Positions 1 to 13,000 of a stretch of DNA of 64,000 nucleotides are shown piece after piece. Made by a program: the position numbers and the translations under genes. Each line of letters opens with the position of its first letter. Within the stretch, counting starts at the first letter, position 1. This stretch comes from Pleurodeles waltl (lineage: Eukaryota; Chordata; Amphibia; Caudata; Salamandridae), in assembly GCF_031143425.1 (NCBI RefSeq), contig NC_090444.1, positions 1,535,668,782 to 1,535,732,781 on the forward strand, given 5' to 3'. The notes under the pieces are model-generated. The model did no database searches and had not been told where the DNA came from. It worked only from the letters and a program-made list of their open reading frames with translations.

Positions 1-692
1 TCTGCAAGGCCCAACCTTGTATGATACCCCCCTTCAGTTTAGGGCTCCAACCCATTGATCATACTTCTACCAAGTTCACTCTTTGTTGTATCCCCTTTCC
101 ACTAATTATGTGTCTCAAATGTTCAAATGAGCATATTCTAAATTGACATTTCTCAGTCTCTACATACAAGCCACTCTTATCTAGTCTTCTCAGAACTTTT
201 GTAAATACTGCTTCATGTCCCCCAACTCGCCACCACACTATTGCTGTAAGCTAAAATGTAATATTAGGAGTACACTGCATTGTAAATGCAAGCCAACAAG
301 TTTTTCATGCTGAAATACAGTTGCTGTTTCCAACATCACCTAATGGAAGGTGGATGACAAGTGCATCAAGCACAAGAAACGTGCAATTCCAATACAGTCA
401 AGGCCTCTGAAATATTTGGAAGAGGATTTTGCTTTACACAGTATTTTAGTAGAAACATGCGGTTCCATGTGTAAGAAAATGCCTTATCTGTAAGAATAAA
501 TGGAGCCAGCCATTCTGATGCCTCCATCTTGTTGTTTCGTGCCTTTAGTAACATTGCCAATTCAACCTCAATTGATCTTTCGTAAGAAGTGGCATTGGCT
601 TTGCTTTGTGCACTACTGGTTTTCCCCTTTTATAATCACAGTCCCATCCTTAAACCCCTAGTAATCCCATATGATTACTTAAAAAAAGATTG
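1..692. other. Gene-free flank, nothing recognised
   Basis: This non-coding sequence is moderately AT-rich. I see no exon with splice sites and no repeat that I can name. It lies downstream of the DLGAP terminal exon and directly before the long LINE. Its last bases (679-692) resemble the sequence just after the LINE and may be the left target-site duplication. Confidence 0.4.
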
Positions 693-2252
693 CTTGGGGG
701 GCCTGGCCTGGAAGGCAATGATGGCTGACGTGCTTGACTGAGCTTCGGTCACCCATTACTGCCCCAGAGCCCAAATATCCTGAACAATCAAGTCATGGAG
801 CAGTAGAAGGGAGGCTGGTACAATCTGGAGTTGGTGGACAGCGGGGAAAGCCGTCTGCTTCAGAAGAGATGAAAAAATAGCCCAGCTCCACGCAGTGTGT
901 GAATGACTCTGAAGCGGGCAATATGGCGACAGCGGGATGTGGACCGAGGCGGTGAGGGGGCAGCACACCAGCTCCTGTTTAAGCCCCTCAAGTGCTGGGG
1001 TGGAAACGGGCCAATACCTACCTGCCCTGCTCAACAATCGAGAGGTGAAGAGCTCTACCTGTCTAGGCAGTGAGGTAAGAAAACACACCTGGGGCTCAGC
1101 TTCTAAAGGCGAAGCAAGCGAGGTGGGAGACCCACACTGCGACGGCCCATTGTGCCCATAGTGCACACAGCCTGGGGAAAAATAACAAGCAGCAATAAAG
1201 AAAGAACTCCCACAAAGAGCATACTAATGTCAGTGATGGGTGCAGAAAGCCACCTTAGTCCGGAAGATTTGTGAAGCTTGGTCCGTAAGGTTACCCCAGA
1301 GCCACCAGAACAGACAAGATGGCAGCTATGAAGACCTGAGAAAGTGAGTGATCACTGTGAATGAACTCACTCAATTTATCCTTTATCTCAAGCGAAATGG
1401 CACACACCTGTTTAATACTGTGACAACTGGAAGTGGAGAGGCCCACAGCCTGCCCTTGGTACTCTTGCTAATGTAACCACCTGAGCGGTAAGATCAAGGA
1501 CTGCATGAGTGGTGATTCACGTAGCCGTGCTGTGAATCAGTTCAGACACATGTGGAAGGAACAGGGGTCTCTCTCCCTACGCTCTCTCCTCACGAGAAGC
1601 AGTAATGATTGGTTCACTCAGCAATAAGGGAATAAAATATGGTTGAACCACAGACACCTGCACAGGGGAAGTTCTAGTGGGCAGTTGATCCAGTCTTCTG
1701 TGCAGCGCATACAGCAATTGCCGGCACAATAGATCCAGGTGCCGGTCATGAGAGACAGAACCAGTCCCTAGCGCACTTGGTGCAACAGAAATCTACCAAA
1801 CACGATGTGCGGGGAAGAAGTGCTGGCCTACTCCTTCTTATTGCATCCTCCCAGACTGTTGACTGCTAAAATACCTCTCAAGACTCGCACATTGAAGGCA
1901 GTACACCCAAGGGACTAAAGAGAGTCACAACAACAAACAGCACCCTCAGAATCCTGATCCAATTGGTGGAGTGTGAATCTGAGGTCCTGGGGCACTCAGG
2001 CACAATTATATGACAAGTGGCTCCTGGCCTGATCCTAGACAGTGCCTTTACCCCAGCAGAACCCAACAAACGTATAGTTCAAATCACTATTAGGCAAACC
2101 CAAGCCAATACAGCAAAAAACACCAGGTGTGCCAGTGGTGGGAGAAGAAACTATGGCGCCAGCCCCAGATCCCAGAGGCGACACCCTAGCTGCATACACC
2201 TCAACAATCTAAGAAGCCATAAAAGATACAAAACAGTCTTTAGAGGCACAAA

Positions 2253-3063
2253 TTGTTACCAGTCATTAATAAGGTTGGCATCTTATGTACTCAACATAGA
2301 AAAGTCATTGAACAGACCCGACAAACAGAAGCGAAGCTAAGAGAGATAGGGCCAGATGTACCAAAGGATTTTACCCATTCTGTGTCTATGGGAAAAAGCT
2401 TTCGTACATATGGCCCATACACCCAACCGTGCAGGATCTGCAGAAATGAGGCACACATCTTGAAAAATGAATGTCTGTCCTCACAGATCGTCTAGAAGAC
2501 ACTGTAGAAGATGCTGAAGGGCAGTCAAGATCTGATTAGTTGGGGTCCTACAAAAGGCAGGGGGACAGAACGTAGAGCTGTTAGTAGAGGAATGGTTAGA
2601 GACAACACTCCTACAGGGCTATCCCTCCTGTTTCTTTTCAGTTGAACAAGCGCATAGAATACGGGCGAGAGCCCCAGCGCTGGGGCAGTTTCCCCAACCA
2701 ATTTTAGTCAGAATAATGAACTATAGAGACTGTGACAACTTTCTTCAATGATCCCGCAAACACAGTCTGTGGTCTATAGAAGGGCAGGAGGTCAACATAT
2801 ACCCTGACTATATTGTCACGGTACAGAGGCAGAGAGGTGTCTTTGTGCCAATAAAGAAAACACTGCGCCAGTTGGGACTTAAGTATGCCCCCATATATCC
2901 AGCTAAGCTCAGAGTGGTAAACAACGACAAAGTCCACTTCTTCTCCGTGCAGGAAGCAGAACAATGGCTGGAACATCAAGGATGTTCAATTGAGCCAGAG
3001 GCATCACCGAAGAATCCTGCTGGGTGGCAGCCGCACAAACTGCGAAAACAGCAAGGAGCATAA
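2253..3063 (+). pseudogene. LINE ORF1 protein remnant (L1/Tx1 type)
   Basis: The sequence decodes as the RNA-binding ORF1 protein of an L1/Tx1 element. At about 2,640-2,745 I read VEQAHRIRARAPALGQFP followed by PILVRIMNYRDCDNFL, matching the family pattern of a hydrophobic strand plus an AHR and NYRD block. At 2,845-2,960 I read LRQLGLKYAPIYPAKLRV, the C-terminal domain signature. Stops occur between these blocks (near 2,493 and 2,748), and a 68-bp MITE sits in the upstream coiled-coil-like part. It would bind LINE RNA as a trimer if intact. It is not intact here. Confidence 0.75.
2349..2416. mobile_element. 68-bp miniature inverted-repeat element in LINE ORF1
   Basis: The unit begins GGGCCAGATGTAC and ends GTACATATGGCCC. 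These ends are inverted repeats matching at 12 of 13 positions. It is flanked by ATA on both sides (2,346-2,348 and 2,417-2,419), consistent with a 2- or 3-bp target duplication. It interrupts the ORF1 remnant, so it is younger than the LINE. It has no coding capacity and must have been mobilised in trans by a DNA transposase. The family is not certain. Confidence 0.65.
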
Positions 3064-3732
3064 TGCAGATTATCTCTAACGCAAGCCCAGATGAAGGCCG
3101 AACAGGAACGAATGGTGGCGACAATAAAAACAGCATGGATCTGCTGGACAACAACAGATGGTGACCAGTAGGTCCTGAGAGTAGAGGGAGCAGAACGGAA
3201 TCCTTGAGCTCAGTGTCAGAAACCGAGGCTGAGCATATGCCAGTGGTCACCCGAATGACATCGGACCATATCGTTTGAGTACACATATAGGCCACGGGAC
3301 ACAAACTGTAGGTAAATTATACAGATAAGGAACCATTGAGCTAATGACAGATGGGCAGAACTTCCCTTTGATACCTGCGTCATGGAGTGGCTGTGTTCCA
3401 CAGGAGAAGGAGCTCGACAAGACGGTTGGTGTATATCTGTCCTATCCTCTCCTCAAAGGCCCGCAGACTTTGCCCCTGCATGAACAGCTTTTAAATTTGG
3501 TATGAATTGTTCTTGTGCTTTGGGTATACACATACTGTGAATTGAGGGGTAGTCAAGTAATGGATCACAGCACACTAAGGTAGGGTCAGGGGTGTTACAG
3601 GGATTTTACATGACTGATACACATACAGAACACATGCACCAGCTGTGGGGCAGGAAGCACACCCCTTCTAATGGTAGTGAAAAGAGCTCCACATAACTTA
3701 TCCAAATAGCTGAAATATCGACCCACGATCTA

Positions 3733-6700
3733 ACATTGCTCTCATGGAATGTCAATGGGCTAGGTAATAAAGTGAAGAGGGGTCTGATCATCAAAGCTTT
3801 GAACAGATACAAGGCTGATATTATTTTTATACAGGAAACTCATATGATGGATGCACAACACAATAGTCTAGGCACAGGGAAATCCACAGTAGTGTCCTGT
3901 GCACGACACACCTCAGGATCACTGAGGGTAGCTATACTCATTCTGAAATCAATGACTTTCCATATTCTTAAGACATGGTAAGACACTTCAGGATGCTACA
4001 CAGCTGTTCTGGGGTAATAGGAGAGGGAGACACTTCTACTTCTCAATGTATACCTACCACCAGGCCTCCAAACGCAGATGTTGACCACACTGGGACAACT
4101 CCTGATAGAATTCCCATGGGCCTTCGTGATTATAGGAGGCAATTTTAACCTCATTCATGACTCACAGATAGACTGGGTCAGTAGGAAAACCAAAAGGGAG
4201 GCCACAGCGGGTAAACTGGAGGAATTTCTCCAGGCAATGGGCCTGGCGGAAATGTGATGGGCCTTACCTGGGCAGGAGAGAGAGTACTCCCTCCATTCGT
4301 ACACAGCACACAATGTCCTCCAGACTCAATTATGTCTTGACACCTGCAGACACACTGGGAAGACACACTATCTAGCAGGAGGCATATCAGACAACTCCCC
4401 GATTCATACCACTATATGCATTGTGAGATAGAGGGAGCTACATGAAGGTTGGTCAACAGAAAGGTAGTGAAGGCCCTAGATAAAGCCACAGAACTCTTCT
4501 TTATAGAAAGCAAAGGCAAGGTCCCTAGTGTTTGCACAATGTGGAAAGCATATAAGGCAACACTTAGAGGGGTGATTATAACAGGATAAGTGAGCGACAG
4601 GATACATCACCATAGACGACTGGATGAATTAGAGCGTAAAATAGAGACCCTGAAAAGTGACATTACCACTGGACCCAGAAAACCCCTTGCATAAAGATAA
4701 GGCAGCAAACAAACAGAGTATAGAGAAGTGATGCATCACAAGGTCAGGACAGTTTACCTCAACAAGCAAAAAAGAATATAGAAGCCCGCAATAAGGCTAA
4801 AAAACTGCTGGTGTGGATCGCAATAGAGATAGAAAATCAATGCATATCCAAGAGAGACAGCTAGAAACGGATGAGACCATAGGAGGCAGTAGGCAAATAG
4901 AAGAAGTATTTGCACAATACATGGTGATTTCTATAGACCGAGAATAGTGGTGTCAGGTGTAGAGATAAGAGAGTTTGTGGGAGATTGCTGGCTGAAGACT
5001 CTGAACCGGGAACAGCGAGAATCTTTGGAGTTTGACTTGACAGACTCTGAGGTTGAAAGACCACTAGCTCAACTGCAGGCAGGGAAAGCCCCTGGCCCCA
5101 GTGGTCTTCTTGCAGAGCTCTTTTGCAAAATGTCTAGACTAATGGTGAAGTCACTGCTGCAGATGACCCACAACACCCTTAGGGTAGGGGCTCTGCCACC
5201 AGATCTACATACAGCAACCATAGTCTTAATACCGAAGTCCTGATGGCCTCACCATAGGTGTGACTCATACAGAGAGATCCCTCTATTAAATACAAAAGTA
5301 AAGATCCTTGCAAAAGTGCTTGCTACTAGGTTGTGCATGGTAATATCAGCCCTAGTAAAGGCGGATAATTCAGGCTTTATGCCCTACAGAGCAACTAAAT
5401 TAAACTTGCTACGCCTCAATAATAACTTCACACAGAAAGACACAGGGGACAGCCCTTGTGCAATTATATCGCTTGCCACAAATAAAGTTTTTGATTTGGT
5501 AGAGTTGCCATTCTTGTTCCAGCTCCCTGAAAGGATGGGATTTGGACTGCGGTATCTTAGCTGGATCAAATTGCTATATGAAAGGCCCTTGCCAGGGTAA
5601 AACTTAATGGCTGTCTCTTCGGAGGAATTCCCCATAGGCAGAGGCATTTGGCAGGGTGGCCCCCTCTGGCCACTGCTATTTGCATTGGCAGTGGAACCAC
5701 TGGTGAGAATAGATGCTAGAGTCTGTGGCTAGACGGGGTGTTCAAGATGGGAGGAGCGAATCTCATTGTATGCAGATAACATACTTCTCTACCTGACCCG
5801 GACGCAGGATTCTCGACCTCATATTCGAGAAATAGCCCAGATCTTCACTGAACTTTCCAAATTCACAATCAATTGGGAAAAATGTCTCCTTTTCACCATC
5901 AGAGGGTTGGTGCAAAGTAGCCGACTACCACTGCATTTGCGAATGGAACCCCACAAATTTGAGTACTTCAAAATATGGATAGCCAAAATTGCTGATTCAT
6001 ATATACAGGCAAACTTAAACCCCTTGCTGCAGAGGCCGGAGAAGGATGTATAACACTTGTCAATTCTGCCACAGTCCCTTCCAGGCAGAGTGGCCATGTT
6101 TAAAATGATTGCCCTTCTTATATACTGCCAAAGGCCTTCTTTGCCCAAGTGAACTCTCTGCACAGATGCTGATATAGGCAGGGGGACAACCCCGGATTCT
6201 GTTAAAGACCCTTCAGCGCTCTAAGGCCCATATTTATACTTTGTTAGCGCCGCATTTGCGCCGCTTTTTGATGCAACAATGGCGCAAGCTTACAAAATAC
6301 AATTGTATTTTGCAAGTTTGCGCCACTTTTGCCTCAAAAAATGACGCAAATGCAGCGTTAAAAAAGTATAAATATGGGCCTAAGTTTCAAGGTGGCATTG
6401 CGTGCCCCAATATCAGAGAGTACTATGAGGCTGCACAGGTCAGAGTGGTAAATGATTGAGTCAGGGTAGACAGATGGGGGATGGGCAACTACAGTTGCAT
6501 GCACGTTCTATACAGAGGTAGACTGGATACTAAGGCATGCCCAGCAACAGGTTTGGTTCGCGCAGTCAGACGGGCGCTACTCAGAGAGATGAACTGGAAC
6601 TCACAACTTACGCTCATGACTCCACTTTTGGAGAGCACATGGCTAAGAAGAGTAACTGCTCTGCAGGTCGTCAGGACTGGGACAGGATAGGTATAGCCAC

Positions 6701-7500
6701 ACTGGCAGATGTGTGGGACGCTAACATGGAGGTCCTGTTTGCCAAGCTGCAAAAAGAGTATCAGATGCCTTTAACACAATGGCTTAAATATAAGCAGTTG
6801 AGACACACCTTTTTGCATAGCACCGTCAAAGATGAGGAAACCCAAAAGGTATCCCCATTTGAGAATAGGCTGCTAGACAGACAGCTTAAGCACAAACCGT
6901 TCTCCCTGATGTATGGAATGCTGATGCGGAATAGTCAGGGAGCCTTAGCACACCTCAAAGATAGATGGGAGCAGGACATTAGGGAAATTGAGGAAGAGGA
7001 CTGGTAAGATGCATTGGGCTTTCCAGCTGTGCTGGTGATTAAGGATAGCAATAAGCTTATCCAACTAAAACCCTTACATAGGTTATACTATACTAGACCA
7101 TTGTTACACAGGATTGGAAATACCAACGATGCTCTGTGTCTTTGCCACTGCAGGATGGAAGGCACATTCATATGCACATGGTGGCACTCACCATGCATAT
7201 GCCATTTCTGCGGCAGAGTAGTCAAATCGTTTGAAGGGGCAGTAGGAGGCACTATAGAGCTGACACCAGGCCTGGCCCTTCTGGATGTGTGACTACCTGC
7301 AAACCTCACCAAGTATCAAAAAGCACTGGTAAATTTGGGCCTTCCTGTAGCCAAAAGAGAGATCGTCCAGAAGTGGGATAATGAGATGGCTACATCCTTC
7401 TGGAAATGGGAAGAAGGAAAGCATTTCTGTAAAATAGTGGAACATGAGGTCTACAAGGGCAGGGGCTGTGAGAGGAAATTTGAAAAGATCTAGGGTCCAT
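3733..7500 (+). pseudogene. LINE ORF2 remnant: endonuclease and reverse transcriptase
   Basis: Endonuclease block: LLSWNVNGLGNKVKRG and ADIIFIQETHM (3,736-3,850), then FVIIGGNFNLI at about 4,125, where the family usually has GDFN. Reverse transcriptase: GKAPGPSGLLAELF at 5,080 (usual GPDG is GPSG), GFMPYRATKLN at 5,370-5,405, and LYADNILLYL at 5,765-5,795, where the catalytic YADD has become YADN. The thumb/C-terminal block GGIACPNIREYYEAAQ (6,392-6,440) lies just after the inserted MITE and continues the frame that was cut by it. Stops and frame changes at about 3,980, 4,258, 5,243, 5,600 and 6,053 make it non-functional. Confidence 0.85.
6225..6380. mobile_element. 156-bp palindromic Harbinger-type MITE
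   Basis: The ends GGCCCATATTTATACTTT and its exact reverse complement form perfect 18-bp terminal repeats, and almost the whole 156 bp folds on itself. TAA flanks both sides (6,222-6,224 and 6,381-6,383), the 3-bp TWA target of PIF/Harbinger elements. It is inserted in the C-terminal part of the LINE ORF2 remnant; reading across one copy of TAA keeps the LINE frame. GC-rich modules of the GCGCCGCATTTGCGCC kind inside are typical of abundant newt non-autonomous Harbingers (recollection). Confidence 0.85.
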
Positions 7501-7717
7501 GGGACTTGTAGGCATAAACTCAGACATTTGGGGAATGGAACCTGTAACAATGAATGTAAGATGATTAGGTGGGGGTGGGTGGACAGGGAGGGGGTGGTAT
7601 ATGCTGGAACTAGTGTGTGATGCAGAAAGGTTACCCTATGATTGTATCAGTACAATGTTCATTCAATGTTACTATTGATAACAAATACAAATAAACATAT
7701 ATTTTTAAAAAAGGTTG

Positions 7718-8664
7718 ATGGAATGTCTTCACCGTGGAGTCCTTTGTAACACCATTATATGCTCTTTGGTATTCAAGTTCACTGTTGTCCCATGGTCTGG
7801 CTGATGTTGCTGATGCACAAGCTATCACCTCTCTTGGCAACATACACCTTCACTGCCATTTTTCACCCTGAAACATTGCTTCCATGTATAACATGCCTAA
7901 TAGATCAATATTGCTTTTGCCTTTTACTTCTGGAATAATTCCTGCACCTCCAAATGTAGTCCCACATTTACTAAGTGCTCTTTCAAACTACTTGTCTCCT
8001 GCCACCATGTACTAAGATCCATAATCTCCCAACACTTTATTTTCTCATCCAATTTTATTTCACATTTTGGCATAATCACTCATCTTCCTCTTCATTGCCC
8101 ACATTATTCACCAAGACAAATGATTTGTCTTCATCTGCCTCATTAATTTTCCCTTTTACTTTCTGAATTTTATTCATCCTGTCCATCCTGGAATAATGTC
8201 CCTTCTTTCCTCACGTTCTTCACGCTGAGTTGATGTGTATGAGTGAGTCTGTGTTATAGAGGCCTGTGGAATTCATTTTGGATGCCTCAGGCCTGGCCTA
8301 GCATGAGATGGCAAAGTGACTGTGATTCTATACATTTGAATTACATGTCTGTGATCTTATAGCTGGAGAGAGGAGGACTGCCTTTACAAAAACCATGAGG
8401 CGTTTTTGTTCGCAAAGATCTCCTGATTAGTGTTCCTGAGCACTGACATTTCATGGAGAGCAGGGGTAATTGGTGGAACTGCATTTTTTATTGTGAGAAG
8501 TGAGGAAGTTTCTAGATGAGGCCTGCTATTTTGTCTGTCCCTGATTGCTCCTTCAGTTAGGCTGGTGCCAGCCAGGTGCAGAAACCGCACAACTTGTTGT
8601 GCCTCTGTTATGGGTGCTTCAGATTCTAGACAGCCCCAGTGAATCACTCTGCTCAAAGACTGTG
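7718..8664. other. Gene-free stretch, nothing recognised
   Basis: This is non-coding sequence between two repeats. It is pyrimidine-rich around 7,920-8,200. I see no conserved reading frame, splice pattern or recognisable repeat. Confidence 0.3.
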
Positions 8665-9208
8665 GGGCACATTGATAAAAAAATCATGCAGCACAGCAAG
8701 CCACCTTGCTGCACTGCATGATCGGGAAAGGACAGTTATGCGCAGTATTTAACATGATACTGTGCATTCCAGTCTTTTCCCTGTGCTGGGGCACAATGTG
8801 CTGCCTAGGGACACCTTCCTGCACAAAAACAATCCTCTGAGGCATTTTACTCTTTCTATGTGTACTGCAGAAAGCAGCCTTCAGAGAGGAACTGCAGCAC
8901 ACATAGAGGAAACACGAGAAGAAATAAACATATTTCCCCTTGTTGAACTCACCTGAGGATTTGTACCACATTTAACGCATTCCCAGGTCTACTAGTAATG
9001 GTAAATCTGGGAAAGCACCAAAATTCATTGTTTGGTTGCCAGGGAACACCCATGTTTCACCCCTTTGCTTTGCTCTAGATTTGTCAAGCCACTCAGGGCC
9101 ACGCAAGGTGCCATTGTGTGGGTTGATAAATCTTATTTAGCAGTTGTGTCACACTTGCACCCCCTTGCATGGTGCAAGGACGACATAACTGCATGATAAA
9201 TATTTCCC
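8665..9208. mobile_element. Non-autonomous DNA-element-like repeat, copy A
   Basis: This stretch matches 41,290-41,830 over several blocks: CCCTGTGCTGG, ACACCTTCCTGCACAAAA, AATCCTCTGAGG (copy B: AATCCTGAGAGG) and GCATTCCCAGG. Its ends GGGGCACATTGATAAA and GATAAATATTTCCC are imperfect inverted repeats, each next to an ATCATGCAG-like block. It has no coding capacity. It resembles a non-autonomous Harbinger-type element, but no clear target duplication was found. Confidence 0.5.
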
Positions 9209-10060
9209 TGTGTCTGGAGAGCAGTCTGGAGAAGTCACTTCAAAGAAGGACCACACCAAACCTGTTCTACAGTTTGATACAATGGACCCACTTCCTCAAT
9301 TAACAAGTTGCATTCAAAAGTATTACTTAAACCTCTCTGCTTTCAAAGTCATTTAAGACCAGGGAAGGGAGTGCTCAGCAGAGTACTCAAATGGCAACAG
9401 GACAACAAGGACTGGTGTCTGCCTCACATCCAGTATCCTAAAGTTAAGGGTACTTCACCTGAAGTCTGCAATTTCTTCTGGAGGACTTGGATCTGCCTGA
9501 ATCATCTGGAGGCCTGCTTGACTTTTGGGAAAGTGAAGGAGACTGCAACTGAATAATCCTCATAGGCCAAGAAAGGGGTTGCAACTGCATGATCATCGTG
9601 GACCTGGTTGGGGCTTTACCTGTCTCTAGTTTGATCAGGACCGCAACTGCTGTGACCACAATTCGCCAGGTCCAAGCTGTAGCTAGCCTCAACTAGGTGG
9701 GGCTGCCACATCGCAACCCATCATGATCACTTTGGTTGGTTTTCTACCTCGGCAGGTGCTGCACAGGCTTTACAAGCTGAGGCTGGACGTGTGTGCTGTT
9801 GGATGCCACATACGCTGTGCTTCCTCTGAAGCCCAATGGATTTGTTGCTTGCTATGGACCTAGGGAAGACTGCCAGAAAATCCAGAGACAAACAACGACT
9901 CAAACATGCCACCTGTAACTGAGGGGTTATGACTGAGTGTGAATTTGATTTTGGGCCTAAAAGCAACCCTTGTGCTTGATTTAAGTCTCTCCTGATTCCC
10001 AAAGGGGACACCCAACGCTGAGAGAGCCAGCTTGGAGGGATTAGCAGAGGAATCGGGGTG
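9209..10060. other. Unassigned, mildly GC-richer non-coding block
   Basis: Compared with the AT-rich sequence that follows, this block is richer in G+C and has LTR-like texture (short GCAACTG and CTGCA runs). I could not find TG/CA ends, a target duplication or a second copy in the window, so no class is assigned. Confidence 0.25.
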
Positions 10061-13000
10061 TGTAGATGTTATACAACCTTTTAATTATTAAACATTAATT
10101 TCCCTAAACTTGTATGCATTTAATATAAAGTGGCGCAAATATGAAGCACGAAAAATGGTTATGTTATGACTGTAGGAATATATAGGACCCCCTTGGGTTC
10201 ACATGAAGGAAAATGGTACAATATTATTATTTCACTGTTATTTCCTAACATAGATGTGTTTTAGAGTTGAGAAATTAAGGTAAAATCCGATGATTTGGGT
10301 TAGACAATTCTAAAAGCATTACCTCTGCCATTCTATTCCTCTGGTAGATATTCTAGCCCTGGAGGATCTCATCTAGTTTAGATTTACTATTTGTCTGCAA
10401 AAATCAGAGTATTGCTCATTACCACACAACTCCTTTTTGTTCAATTAATATGAGGAAGAGCAATGGGAATTCTTATATTGACTCTGAAGTGTTTGATTGC
10501 AGAGCTGTATCTCAGAAGAATGATGGCTTGCCTGGAAATATTATTTTTATGATACCATTATAATTATTTTGTTTTCTTTAACCTAATGTAAAATTTGAAT
10601 TTTAGTTTGTTAACATTTTTATTTTACTAAGCCTCCAAGACTTTCCTCGGATGTTGGTTTGTTGCAAAATGTAGGCATGACATCCTCAAAACATCATCAA
10701 ATCACTGAAACATTAAATCATCTGTACAATATTGACTATAAGATGTATGCACAAAATGTACATGTGTTACAGTTTCCAGAAAGCTAATGCCAGATTAGAG
10801 GGGAAATGTTCATCTTGTTCTATGAAATCCAGAACCTCTGGGCCCTAAAGTCAGCTTTGTAAAGCAAATTAGTGAATTATGTTTATTAGACTTGTGATTG
10901 GGGGCTGTATAGAGAACACTGTACTTTTGTGGAGATATTAAAATTAATTGCTAAACTACATTAATAACAGGGTTAGATTGAGGATATGTGATATTACTGA
11001 TATAGTAACACTTTCCAAAGGTATGTGATGACTGGTGTGAATGGCATAATATACAGAAATCATTAATTGCAACATTTCATATTACATTTAGAATTAGGCT
11101 AATAGAAAATCATTTATATGGTATTGTTTCCAAGAACGGCAGAATTACCCTTTTCTTTCCATGATAACTTTAAAGTCTTGCTCCAGGTGAACTGTGGTGA
11201 TAATAGCCTTTGTCATGAACTCAGTAAAGGCTCATTGTGCATCCAATATATTTTGAGGAGCACTCGGAGGTGGCACCAGGTGACTGAATTGAAGCACAAG
11301 TATTATAAACATCTGTTTTATTTTTTCAGCTAATTAAATATACAATACATAGATAAACATGGCTTATTATTTGCCTATACCGATAGAATGTTACCTATGC
11401 ACAAAGTTGAATATATTGCACTTTAAAAATTGAATATGCACTGATAGCATTTTACCATAAGAGATAGGCTTTTTTAGAAATATCCCCCTTAGGAACACAG
11501 AAAGACAATTATGTAATTCAGTGTTTCCAAAGGAATATATTTGTAATATCATAATCAATAAATACATGAACATTCTCAAACTTTGTAGTTCTGATTTGTT
11601 TGTAGGGCCTTTTTTAGCCCAAAAGTAGCTTGTTCAGTGGTAATATAGTAAAAACAAAATACCTGAAATATTCAACATATGATATCAAATTAAACATCTT
11701 TGTGGACTGTGCCAAGTTAGCTCTGTAACATAAAGTTTTAATTTCAGATTGAACAGCTACAATCAGTTTTTACAATAATCTTTCTTTGTACAAATGTTCA
11801 TCTATTTCAAGAGAAAATAGGTTAGATATATGCAAATTGTATCAACTTATGTTTCCCACATCTGGGAAATATGTGTGTTCATAGTTTATCTGTGAATGAC
11901 TAATTAGCAGCTTATCGTTCAGTAAAACATCATTCCAGCATTAAAAACATCACATCCACTCCTGTACCTCCAAACAAATGTTTTAAAAAAAGAATAACTA
12001 ATATAGGAAACATATTTCAGTGTACACGTTTTGCACTTTTCACCTTCCTAAAAAAAGTCTGATCACCATGGACCATGTTCCAATTCATAGGTGATGTTTT
12101 AATGGATTGATATTTATCTCTGACAATTATACATTCATCTTTAATTGCTTTCCTATGTGTCCCACTGTAGTAAGGCTGTTTGGTAATATATAGGTATATC
12201 TATGTATGGTTCAGGAAGGCGATTAATTTTAAAAGCTTTCTTCTAACTGAAATCTTAACCACGCAACCTAAAAAATTCATATTTTAAGTGAAAATCATGC
12301 TATATCCGCTGTGGGCAAATATAACTCATGCTTAATTGTACATATTGTGTCCCAGAAAAAAAGAATGTACGGAAGCTGTCTAGTATATGCTATATTATGC
12401 ACAGTTCAGGATGTTTTGACTACATATTTAAAGTGCTCATCAAGTTAAATAAACAAAAGTGCTGAAGTATAATAAAGTTACTCTTTTGTCTATGGCTAAC
12501 TAAAAAGATTTATCAAAGGAATGACAGGATTGTTTTGAAAGACATGTCGTTCTTTTTATACAGCAAGTGATAGTCTGCAGTCATATTAAGAGTTCACAGG
12601 CATCTTGGTCTGTGAATTATTGAATTTGTAATGTAGAATTCTTTCAAAATTTGTGATGCAAAATTATGTTAAGAATTCAGATTTAACATTCAAGGACTAA
12701 TGGTCAGTCTTTTGCTACCCTCTTTTGTAGAAGTGAATGTCACTCTCAATTAGATTTGCCTATTTTATCATTCTATGAGTTCAACAGGACTCAGGTAAGC
12801 CTGTTAGCATATTTGTTGATCATATTTTGATATGATTTTAACATATTTTTAAATGTATAACTCACATCTTCATCTTTGTTTTTCACAAGATCTTTCTTGG
12901 TGGGCATGAGGTACATCTGAAACTTGGCAGACATTAATGTACGATTTGAGTTTAATACTGAACATTCACAAGAGGAAACAGCAGGAACAGAGTGTGACCA

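Larger units (their letters stand above)
693..7704 (+). mobile_element. Near full-length, decayed L1/Tx1-type LINE
   Basis: This is a non-LTR retrotransposon of about 7 kb. It has a 5' non-coding part, an ORF1 remnant ending at 3,063, an ORF2 remnant with endonuclease and reverse transcriptase blocks (3,733 to about 7,500), and an A-rich end near 7,700. The order and motifs are those of the L1/Tx1 superfamily. Both frames carry stops and frameshifts, so it is dead. The flanks 679-692 and 7,705-7,717 share TTAAAAAA, then G-rich TTG, with one substitution and one indel; this is a possible target-site duplication, but it is A-rich and so weak. Two small palindromic elements (2,349-2,416 and 6,225-6,380) are inserted in it. 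The 5' boundary is inferred from the duplication and is uncertain. Confidence 0.8.
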
